Below, one piece after another: positions 1 through 5,368 of a DNA stretch of 5,435 nucleotides. The notes below the pieces were generated by a model. That model had not been told where the DNA came from. It ran no database searches and saw only the letters and a list, made by a program, of their open reading frames with translations. A program made the position numbers and the translations under genes. Location: NCBI GenBank assembly GCA_029938185.1, contig JAOZVK010000404.1:1-5435 (forward strand). Direction: 5' to 3'. Every line of letters begins with the position of its first letter. Positions within the stretch are counted from its first letter, which is position 1. Source of the stretch: Bacteroidales bacterium (GTDB lineage: Bacteria > Bacteroidota > Bacteroidia > Bacteroidales > JAOZVK01).

Positions 1-85
1 ATTTCAAAAAGTAAGCTCTATACTAAATAGGTGAAAACTTTTGTATGGGTGCTTAACATTCGCTTTCATAATATTTCAAAGCCAA
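1..85. other. Region downstream of the R-M gene, no gene or clear terminator
   Basis: After the R-M stop codon (TAA, 86-88) there is only a weak inverted repeat on the minus strand (GCTTT ... AAAGC around 63-82, loop about 13 nt) without a following U-run. I would not call it a terminator. A 21-codon minus-strand reading frame (69 to 4) has no recognisable content. Confidence 0.5.
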
Positions 86-3000
86 TTATAGTGTTTCTTT
101 TTTCATTTCATTCATTATTTCCATTGTTTTTACCGAAACAGTTGTGAGTTGTTGTAGTAATTCAATTACAAAATCCTTAAAATCTGAAAATTTGTAGTTG
201 TTAAATTTTTCATGCAATGTTTTTTTGTGCGGATATGTATCTATTGCTTTTTTGCTGTATTTTTTTTCTTGATATTGATTTAAAACCCACTCCAAAGCCG
301 AACGATTTCCAAGTTTATATTCCCAAGCTATATCAGGAATATTTGAAATTGTTGTGTTTTCATCAATTATTATCATTCCGTCATCTTTTATAGCCTTTAG
401 TTTCACTTTCGGGTTTTCTTTGGGCTTTTCTTGATGTACTATTTTTAATTTATATGGTTTTGCTGCTTCATAATTTATATGCAAGTTTAAAAGCTTTTTG
501 CCCCAACCTGACCATTTTTTGAAATCTTTGTAAAACAAAATACGAGGAAATTCTCGTTTTAAGTTATTCTTGTATTTTTCTCTGTATATTGGATTATGTA
601 TTGCAGCATAAGCATAATGAAAAATATCTTCTTTTGTAATTTTTTTGTCTTTGTAATGTTCTTTGAATAAATTTAAGCCCCAGTCTGTTACATTGCTTGT
701 TTGCTTGTTTTTTTCGTAGGTGTATAATGGAACGCAAGTTCCACCCCTTGCACAAAAATTCAAATCTGTTAATGTATTTACTGCAAGAAAAACAATTGGA
801 GTTTGTTCATTAGACATGAAACAAAACTGTTTGTTTTTTTTATTTAATTTTTCTCCAAAAATTTTATAATGGTTCACTGTTAATCTGTCATTTAATCTTT
901 TTTCGCAATAGGAATTTACTTTAAAAAAAGGACGATAATGTGAGTATTTGAATAAGTCTGCATTTAATTCTATGATTGTATTTTTCTTGTAATGAGCAGT
1001 TAAAGTATCACTCCACTTTATACTTTTGTCAATATTTTTATTTTTTACACTACTATTAAATATCGCAATTGCATATTTAATTTTTTGATTTAACTCTTTT
1101 TTAGAAATATCATAAACCCATTCATCTCTATTGGTTGCAACTCCATTTGAATAAAAATCAAAAATTGAATTTTCTTCCTTAAATTTTCCTTTTTGTTTTT
1201 TATTTATTAATGGAATTAAATCCCAAAAATCATTTTTGCCTAATTTTGTCCAATTATTATTAACTGGTGTTATTGAATTAAATGGAATTTCATAAAATTT
1301 ATTATCAGCAAGGTATTCAAGTTTTTCACGACGAGTAGCTCTAATATCACAAGGATGTATATATTTAATTAAGCATTCTTTATCCTTTTTAGAACTGTCT
1401 CTAACTAAAAAAACAATTGCAATACCAACTGCTGCTGACTTACCAAATATTGTATGATTTTCATTCATAAAAATCCCGTCTCTTCCTGAAAATTCACGAA
1501 TATCGCCACCCAAATCAACAATATAAGCATATTGAAACTCTTGAGAAATTGAAGCTCTAAAACCGTCATAAGTTTTTTTATTTATCAAAGCATTATTTGT
1601 TACAAAAGCAATTACTCCATCGTCTGAAACTCTATCGCTTGCCCAACGAAAAAAACGGGAAAACATATCATAAACCTTTGTTTTAGTTGCGTTACTAAAT
1701 TTCACATAAGTATCTTTTATACGTTCATCTATTTGAGGATAATCTTTGTTTTTATTAAAATCATTCCAGTTTTGTTGATTAGCATTATATGGTGGATTTC
1801 CAATTATTACTGAAATTTTCTTTTTGTTTTGATTTTTAATTAGTTCTAAATTTTCATTAGATACGGCAAACAAATTCTTTTGAAATGCTTGGTCTTTCCC
1901 TTTACGTTCCCAGTTAAGAGCATGATAATTTTCAAGTGTATCAACAAAAACAATATTATTGAAAGGTACATATTTATTCATTATTTGCTTATATGTAAAT
2001 TCAATATTCAGGTTTGCAATATAATAAGGTAAAATTGAAATCTCATTTGCATGAATTTCATTTCTGTATTTATATTCAAGTTTTTGTGGATTAATATATC
2101 GTAATAAATCTGTAATAAATGTGCCAGTCCCTGTTGTAGGGTCTAAAATTTGCACATTTTCATCTGATAGTGTTTTTTTGAAATGATATTCCACCAAATA
2201 ATCAGTGCTTTCTATCATAAATCTTACTATTTCGTTGGGTGTAAAAACAACGCCAAGTTTGTCTGCACCTTTGGGGTTGTATGCTTTATAAAAATTTTCG
2301 TAAACTATTTTTAAAAAATCTTGTTTCTGATGATAATCACCAATTTGTGCAGCATACGTTTTTATTGTTTCATAATAATGGTCAATTTTAGCGAGTGTAT
2401 TGTATCTTACTTCTCTTGTAAAAAAAGTATCTACAACTTTCTGTAATTCAATTGCAACATTATTTTCTCTGTGAAAATGTGTTTCATTATAAACAGTTGA
2501 AAATATTTCATCTGTCAAAATATGTTGTATTAACATTTCTCTAATATCTTCACTTTTTATTGTCGGGTCGATACTCTGACGGCATAACTCCCAAAAATCA
2601 GCTCTTGCGATTTTAAATTTTTCATTAGTCTCAGCTTGTTCCATAATCATTTTTCGCAATTCATCAGCTATATACGGAACTTCTTCTTTAAATTGTTTAA
2701 TTGCTTCAAAAAAATCAGTAATTACTTTTGGTTGATAATCTAAAAAAGCACGTAATATTCGGTCTAATTCTTTTGGTTTTGTCATGTCGCAACGCATGAC
2801 TTCTTCGCCTTGTCTGTTTTCTCCGATCTTTTGAATTAGGACAATTGTTTGACTATTCTCAAAAATGATATTATCTGTTGGGTAGCCTTTTTCAATTTTC
2901 TTATCTATTTCTATGTCAATATTATCATATATATCTTTGCTTTCCCAATGCCCATAGTCAAGATTTGGTAAAGCTCCGCGAACAGTTCCGTCTGGTCTTA

Positions 3001-3172
3001 TTCTTGTATTTTTATATGTTTCTTCTCGCAGAAGAATTAAATCTTTTGTATCACAATACGCATCAAGAAGCGATTTGAAAGCATCACTTATTACGCTTTC
3101 ATTTCTTGTCGCTCCACTTTTTTGTATCGTAAGTAGCTTTTTGTAAAACTTATCTAATTCTCTTCTTAACAT
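86..3172 (-). CDS. Single-chain restriction-modification enzyme, type ISP-like/type IIG-like (PD-(D/E)XK nuclease + N6-adenine methyltransferase + target recognition), no helicase
   Basis: This 1028-aa protein should both methylate adenine in a specific DNA site and cut unmodified DNA. Seen in sequence: an N-terminal nuclease with P60-D61 and then E77-S78-K79 in a WESKD context (PD-(D/E)XK). A helical linker covers about 130-300. The methyltransferase has motif X-like GVVFTPNEIVRFMI (307-320), motif I DPTTGTG (344-350), an acidic residue at E377, D411 and catalytic NPPY (459-462). The C-terminal part shows HYRPF (745-749), VPLY (814-817), a YREKYKNNLKREFPRI stretch (863-878) and YKLGNRSALEWV (952-963), all typical of the type ISP C-terminal specificity region. 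Classical type ISP enzymes (LlaGI, LlaBIII; about 1,570 aa) carry an SF2 helicase between nuclease and methyltransferase. Here there is neither space nor a Walker A motif for one, so cleavage probably does not need ATP-driven translocation (inference). The methyltransferase order is gamma-like (X, I, IV, then TRD). The ATG at 3172 is not preceded by a Shine-Dalgarno sequence, as usual in Bacteroidota. It is last in the operon, 29 nt after its neighbour. The reading frame looks intact. Confidence 0.93.
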   Translation of the reverse strand: MLRRELDKFYKKLLTIQKSGATRNESVISDAFKSLLDAYCDTKDLILLREETYKNTRIRPDGTVRGALPNLDYGHWESKDIYDNIDIEIDKKIEKGYPTDNIIFENSQTIVLIQKIGENRQGEEVMRCDMTKPKELDRILRAFLDYQPKVITDFFEAIKQFKEEVPYIADELRKMIMEQAETNEKFKIARADFWELCRQSIDPTIKSEDIREMLIQHILTDEIFSTVYNETHFHRENNVAIELQKVVDTFFTREVRYNTLAKIDHYYETIKTYAAQIGDYHQKQDFLKIVYENFYKAYNPKGADKLGVVFTPNEIVRFMIESTDYLVEYHFKKTLSDENVQILDPTTGTGTFITDLLRYINPQKLEYKYRNEIHANEISILPYYIANLNIEFTYKQIMNKYVPFNNIVFVDTLENYHALNWERKGKDQAFQKNLFAVSNENLELIKNQNKKKISVIIGNPPYNANQQNWNDFNKNKDYPQIDERIKDTYVKFSNATKTKVYDMFSRFFRWASDRVSDDGVIAFVTNNALINKKTYDGFRASISQEFQYAYIVDLGGDIREFSGRDGIFMNENHTIFGKSAAVGIAIVFLVRDSSKKDKECLIKYIHPCDIRATRREKLEYLADNKFYEIPFNSITPVNNNWTKLGKNDFWDLIPLINKKQKGKFKEENSIFDFYSNGVATNRDEWVYDISKKELNQKIKYAIAIFNSSVKNKNIDKSIKWSDTLTAHYKKNTIIELNADLFKYSHYRPFFKVNSYCEKRLNDRLTVNHYKIFGEKLNKKNKQFCFMSNEQTPIVFLAVNTLTDLNFCARGGTCVPLYTYEKNKQTSNVTDWGLNLFKEHYKDKKITKEDIFHYAYAAIHNPIYREKYKNNLKREFPRILFYKDFKKWSGWGKKLLNLHINYEAAKPYKLKIVHQEKPKENPKVKLKAIKDDGMIIIDENTTISNIPDIAWEYKLGNRSALEWVLNQYQEKKYSKKAIDTYPHKKTLHEKFNNYKFSDFKDFVIELLQQLTTVSVKTMEIMNEMKKETL

Positions 3173-3201
3173 ATTTGTACTTTATTTTGTGTAATCAAAA
3201 T

Positions 3202-3630
3202 TCATTCTAATTCTTTGGTTATGGTATATTGTATATAATAATCTCCAAGTTTTTTGTCATAAGAAACAGGAATATAGTCTATAGAATAATTATCCGTTCC
3301 TTTACGTTCCATAAGATTGATACATTGCATTATATTTGAAAATTTCTTTGTATCAGCTTTAACTAAGTATTCAAACATAATTTTATCAAAACAAATATTT
3401 CCAGGATTTTGATTAGCCAAAGGCTTAGATACATAAAGACTTACACCCATTGAATTTTCCTCATCGTCATAATCAGATGCCATAAATACTTCGGTCTCTT
3501 CCGATGGTACTATTTTAAACAGTTCTTCGGTTTCAAATGCAGTAATTTGCATTTTATTTAATCCTTTATAAATTTTCTCAAAAGCTTTTACCAGCTTTGA
3601 TATACTAACTTTTTTATTGTTATTATTCAT
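3202..3630 (-). CDS. Conserved small protein of unknown function, copy A (paralogue of 3913-4338)
   Basis: I do not recognise this 142-aa soluble protein. It has no signal peptide, membrane segment, Walker motif or helix-turn-helix that I can see. Its middle is acidic (FETEE, SEETE and DYDDEE at about 32-58), its C-terminus is rich in tyrosine, and it is slightly acidic overall. It matches copy B except for K6 instead of Q6, D125 instead of N125 and one extra C-terminal Glu. I chose the start at 3630 because the duplicated copy B starts at the same MNNNN. An upstream in-frame ATG at 3654 would add eight residues (MLLKCFFE) that merely read through the tail of the HNH gene. The ATG follows the HNH stop codon after one base (TGA-A-ATG), which suggests translational coupling. 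The R-M gene follows 29 nt downstream. A modulator of the neighbouring nuclease or R-M enzyme is possible from position alone; nothing in the sequence proves it. Confidence 0.8.
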   Translation of the reverse strand: MNNNNKKVSISKLVKAFEKIYKGLNKMQITAFETEELFKIVPSEETEVFMASDYDDEENSMGVSLYVSKPLANQNPGNICFDKIMFEYLVKADTKKFSNIMQCINLMERKGTDNYSIDYIPVSYDKKLGDYYIQYTITKELE

Positions 3631-3636
3631 TTCAAA
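3208..3636 (-). repeat. Direct repeat, copy A of 429 bp
   Basis: This segment matches 3916-4344 at a constant offset of 708 bp, with two mismatches by eye (3258 C versus 3966 T; 3615 T versus 4323 G). It covers essentially the whole coding sequence of the unknown protein plus six bases upstream of its start. The HNH gene fills the gap between the two copies. Confidence 0.95.
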
Positions 3637-3910
3637 AAAACATTTTAGTAGCAAATATTGCTATTGCTAATAGTGTTACAACAACTGAAACTTTCTTAAA
3701 CCAAACTTGCCATATATCCAATGCTTCATCTTTGTCACTTGGCTTTGTTGTATGTTTTTTGCTATATTCATGAAAATGTGTGTGACAATTTGGGCACAAT
3801 TTCATTGTTTTTCCTTTTCGTCCAAACCTACTTTTTGGTAAAATATGATGTTTATGAACATAAAAGAAAGTTCCACACTTCCTACATACACCTTTTTTTG
3901 CTTCTTTCAT
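3632..3910 (-). CDS. Small HNH/zinc-knuckle protein with C-terminal transmembrane segment
   Basis: The 92-aa protein begins with a zinc-binding HNH-like fold: C9-x2-C12, then HKHH (19-22) followed by ILPKSRFG, and C39-PN-C42-H43 with H45 and H47. This is the usual CxxC ... HH ... CxxCH...H arrangement of compact HNH endonucleases. The Asn that normally sits five residues before the third Cys is a Lys here (GKTMKLC), so cutting activity is uncertain and a structural zinc-knuckle role is possible. Residues 74-92 (VSVVVTLLAIAIFATKMFF) form a hydrophobic segment ending the chain, preceded by FKK. This predicts a tail-anchored protein with the zinc domain in the cytoplasm. A membrane-tethered HNH next to an R-M enzyme is unusual. 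The ATG at 3910 follows the copy B stop codon (TAG) after two bases. The TGA stop is one base before copy A. The HNH call is good; function is inferred. Confidence 0.82.
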   Translation of the reverse strand: MKEAKKGVCRKCGTFFYVHKHHILPKSRFGRKGKTMKLCPNCHTHFHEYSKKHTTKPSDKDEALDIWQVWFKKVSVVVTLLAIAIFATKMFF

Positions 3911-3912
3911 TT

Positions 3913-4338
3913 CTATAATTCTTTGGTTATGGTATATTGTATATAATAATCTCCAAGTTTTTTGTTATAAGAAACAGGAATATAGTCTATAGAATAATTA
4001 TCCGTTCCTTTACGTTCCATAAGATTGATACATTGCATTATATTTGAAAATTTCTTTGTATCAGCTTTAACTAAGTATTCAAACATAATTTTATCAAAAC
4101 AAATATTTCCAGGATTTTGATTAGCCAAAGGCTTAGATACATAAAGACTTACACCCATTGAATTTTCCTCATCGTCATAATCAGATGCCATAAATACTTC
4201 GGTCTCTTCCGATGGTACTATTTTAAACAGTTCTTCGGTTTCAAATGCAGTAATTTGCATTTTATTTAATCCTTTATAAATTTTCTCAAAAGCTTTTACC
4301 AGCTTTGATATACTAACTTTTTGATTGTTATTATTCAT
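3913..4338 (-). CDS. Conserved small protein of unknown function, copy B (paralogue of 3202-3630)
   Basis: This 141-aa protein is unrecognised and is the first gene of the operon. It is the twin of copy A, differing at Q6 (K in A), N125 (D in A) and the last residue. Predicted features are an amphipathic N-terminal stretch (SKLVKAFEKIYKGLNKM, about 11-27), a central acidic patch, and a mixed C-terminal half containing FDKIMFEYLVKADTKKF and YYIQYTITKEL. The start at 4338 is the first ATG and encodes MNNNNQK. No Shine-Dalgarno sequence precedes it; the bases before the ATG (TTAATTTGAA) are A/T-rich. The stop TAG at 3913-3915 is followed after two bases by the HNH start. Near-identity with copy A at DNA level shows a recent duplication or gene conversion. 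That two copies are both intact suggests that either dosage or the paired variants are useful, or that the event is too recent to have decayed. Confidence 0.82.
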   Translation of the reverse strand: MNNNNQKVSISKLVKAFEKIYKGLNKMQITAFETEELFKIVPSEETEVFMASDYDDEENSMGVSLYVSKPLANQNPGNICFDKIMFEYLVKADTKKFSNIMQCINLMERKGTDNYSIDYIPVSYNKKLGDYYIQYTITKEL

Positions 4339-4344
4339 TTCAAA
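3916..4344 (-). repeat. Direct repeat, copy B of 429 bp
   Basis: This is the partner of 3208-3636, in the same orientation. Exact crossing-over between the copies would delete 708 bp, including the HNH gene, and leave one intact copy of the unknown gene in front of the R-M gene. Confidence 0.95.
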
Positions 4345-4646
4345 TTAATTTTAGTATCAATATCTGAGGTTCTCAATTAATTAAATACTGTTATCACACT
4401 AATCATTATTTCATCTGATAAATTGAAAAAAATCATTAGAACACTTGACTGGTGTAAACTATCTAACAACAAATTAAGGTCTTCGACCTATTTAATGCGG
4501 CTTACGCATTCTTACAAACAACTGTCATGCAGATAGTTATATGGAAACAAATGTCGAAAAACTTTTGTAACACTACTTATTATAATGCAAATGTAATATA
4601 TTATATCAAAATATGTAAAATATTAGGTCTATTAAAAACAATCGAC
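4339..4646. other. Operon upstream region, non-coding
   Basis: No convincing reading frame is present on either strand over these 308 bases. The part nearest the copy B start (4345-4367) resembles the 3' end of the HNH gene, including a shared TACTAAAAT. TGAG-GTT-CTCA at 4365-4375 is a small perfect inverted repeat that could bind a regulator, but it is too short to be convincing. No clear Bacteroidota promoter (TTTG / TAnnTTTG) was found. A sigma70-like pair on the minus strand (TTGATA at 4609-4604, TATAAT at 4584-4579) has a 19-nt spacer and lies in very AT-rich DNA, so it is weak. If real, it would give a leader of about 230 nt that includes the inverted-repeat region at 4457-4538. Confidence 0.5.
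4457..4538. other. Nested inverted repeats closed by an 8-bp stem (possible structured leader or recombination site)
   Basis: AACTATCT (4457-4464) pairs perfectly with AGATAGTT (4531-4538). Inside are two clean hairpins: AGGTC-TTC-GACCT (4477-4489), which can be extended by flanking ATTAA/TTAAT, and AATGCG-GCTTA-CGCATT (4494-4510). A weaker CTG-TCATG-CAG lies at 4522-4532 and overlaps the closing stem. The result would be an 82-nt branched fold on either strand. It is not a tRNA: there is no T-arm consensus and the spacing is wrong. It has partial likeness to an integron attC site, read on the minus strand (ATATAAC at 4542-4536 and GTTAGAT at 4467-4461), but the inner L boxes do not pair. Confidence 0.5.
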
Positions 4647-4819
4647 CTGTGCAATCAAAGTCCGATAGGACGAACTATTGTAAACCCACAACGATAGTTG
4701 TGGGAATAGAGCAAAATAGTTCGTCCCTTGAGGGACTTTATGTAATAAGTTCTTTTAATACCATGATTATCATCGTGGTTTAACAATAGTTGTCGTCCTT
4801 ACGGACTTTGATTGCACAG
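4647..4819. repeat. REP/BIME-like palindromic cluster, three units between 18-bp perfect terminal inverted repeats
   Basis: The outer 18 bases (4647-4664, CTGTGCAATCAAAGTCCG) are the exact inverse of 4802-4819. The pairing continues inward, imperfectly, through GGACG, AACTATTGT and AAACC (to about 4687 and 4776). Three units follow the pattern AAAGTCC-(loop)-GGACGA-ACTATT. Unit 1 is on the plus strand (4657-4680, hairpin GTCC-GATA-GGAC). Unit 2 is on the minus strand (4739-4712, hairpin GTCCC-TCAA-GGGAC). Unit 3 is on the minus strand (4809-4784, hairpin GTCC-GTAA-GGAC). Between units lie a perfect 8-bp hairpin (4685-4704) and an imperfect one (CCATGAT-TATC-ATCGTGG, 4761-4778). Repeats of this general shape are mobilised in trans by REP-associated tyrosine transposases (RAYT); no such gene is in the window. 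The right end directly abuts the first recognisable codon of the broken ATPase gene. Confidence 0.85.
4685..4704. repeat. Perfect hairpin inside the REP-like cluster
   Basis: CCCACAAC and GTTGTGGG form a perfect 8-bp stem around a GATA loop. There is no U-run after it, so it is part of the palindromic repeat rather than a terminator. Confidence 0.8.
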
Positions 4820-5039
4820 TTTGAAAAAATTCCCGAAACTCAAATTATTTATATCAATAAAGAAGATTTTGAGTTTGATACAATAAACAATTATTCCGAC
4901 CTGATAAATTATGTAAATCAACAAAAAAACAAAACAAATGTTGCTATTTTAATTAGACATGTTACTTAATAGTGTTGTTGAGAATTAAATAATTAGAAAT
5001 TATTATTAGTTTTATATTTGTTTAAAATCAATTATTTAT

Positions 5040-5114
5040 TAATTTTGCTATAAGTAATTAACAATGAACAATGAACAATGGATAATTAACAATTTTGCTT
5101 ACGCTTGATAAACA
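5040..5114 (+). repeat. Left arm of a 54-bp imperfect inverted repeat, interrupted by a short tandem repeat
   Basis: Positions 5040-5061 and 5083-5114 together match the inverse of 5315-5368 at 50 of 54 positions. A 21-base stretch (5062-5082), made mostly of AACAATG units, interrupts this arm. The arm lies inside the MITE-like element, so it was either part of that element or inserted into it later. Confidence 0.8.
5060..5080 (+). repeat. Tandem repeat, three copies of AACAATG
   Basis: Three perfect consecutive copies of the 7-mer occupy 5060-5080. The right arm of the surrounding inverted repeat lacks this block, which points to local slippage expansion or deletion in one arm. Confidence 0.9.
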
Positions 5115-5314
5115 GCATAATAAAAAAAACAAAAGTGTTGTTTTTATATATCGACCTACTTATGTTTTTTTAATACAGTAATCTTAATGAGTTAATCGAA
5201 TTTAACAATTTGTATGCTACTGATTATCAAGTTTGTTATTAAGTAATAAGTCTATTGATGAAATTCAAGAGATTGATAATTTTGAAAAGCATTAAGGCAT
5301 TTTTTGTATTATAT

Positions 5315-5368
5315 TGTTTATCAAGCATAAGTAAAATTGTTAATTATTAATTACTTATACTAAAATTA
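5315..5368 (-). repeat. Right arm of the 54-bp imperfect inverted repeat
   Basis: The sequence starts TGTTTATCAAGC and is the inverse of 5083-5114 (30/32) followed by the inverse of 5040-5061 (20/22). It lies outside the MITE-like element and just after the last recognisable ATPase codons. The two arms therefore are more simply two opposite copies of one short dispersed repeat than the ends of a single transposon. Confidence 0.75.

Larger units (their letters stand above)
4955..5253. mobile_element. MITE-like non-autonomous element inserted in the ATPase gene
   Basis: The ends are imperfect inverted repeats. The left end (4955-4985) reads AGAC, then TTACTTAATA, TTGA and AAT at fixed spacings, and the inverse of the right end (5253 back to about 5223) has the same blocks at the same positions. 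A 3-bp ATT occurs on both sides (4952-4954 and 5254-5256) and is a candidate target-site duplication. Removing the element plus one ATT exactly restores the ATPase reading frame across its Walker B motif. Alternatively the duplication is TA (4954-4955 and 5253-5254), as for IS630/Tc1-mariner relatives; this also restores frame with one extra Ile. The 299-bp interior has no reading frame of note, so any transposase must act in trans. It contains one arm of the second repeat family. Confidence 0.72.
4817..5300 (+). pseudogene. Remnant of an AAA-type ATPase (AAA_14/DUF4143-like), split by a MITE and truncated at both ends
   Basis: Reading from 4817 gives a 50-codon frame ending in TAA at 4967. 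It starts QFEKIPETQIIYINKED and contains DTINNYSDLINYVNQQKNK and NVAILI. This resembles the segment just before Walker B in prokaryotic AAA ATPases of the AAA_14/DUF4143 kind (family recalled, not searched). The last codons (RHVT) come from an inserted element. The frame resumes at 5257 with DEIQEIDNFEK, the expected Walker B (h-h-h-DE) and following helix. Joining 4954 to 5257 reads AILI-DEIQEIDNFEK without a gap. After the Lys at 5287-5289 one base seems lost: GAAAAGCATTAAGG gives a stop in frame, while one more G would give EKALR. The start, Walker A and everything after about 5300 are absent. The REP-like cluster abuts the 5' end and a second repeat abuts the 3' end. The protein fragment is clearly real coding sequence by its composition; the family name is moderate confidence. 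Confidence 0.75.

Noticed and set aside
63..82. Terminator after the R-M gene
   Set aside because: The stem is only 5 bp with a 13-nt or so loop, and no U-run follows.
260..841. A8 tracts in the R-M coding strand (260-267 and 834-841) as phase-variation sites
   Set aside because: Runs of eight A are frequent in Lys-rich genes of this base composition, and nothing else suggests slippage control.
2878..3078. 66-codon plus-strand reading frame
   Set aside because: It is antisense to the conserved nuclease domain of the R-M gene and has no plausible protein features.
3631..3654. N-terminal extension of copy A (start at 3654)
   Set aside because: The extra eight residues fall in the tail of the HNH gene, and copy B starts at the MNNNN that corresponds to 3630.
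3721..3918. 65-codon plus-strand reading frame, rich in Leu, Phe and Cys
   Set aside because: It is antisense to the HNH gene; the hydrophobic look comes from the complement of Lys/Asn/His-rich codons.
4457..4538. tRNA-like cloverleaf
   Set aside because: There is no T-loop consensus, arm spacing is wrong, and no plausible anticodon arm exists.
4461..4542. Integron attC site
   Set aside because: The outer boxes are only near-matches to each other, the inner L boxes do not pair, and no integrase or second site is present.
4579..4609. Sigma70-type promoter for the operon on the minus strand
   Set aside because: The spacer is 19 nt and the region is so AT-rich that such matches are common; mentioned only as weak.
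4551..4694. Plus-strand open frame of about 47 codons starting ATG TCG AAA
   Set aside because: Composition is not protein-like and the frame runs through the REP-like palindromes.
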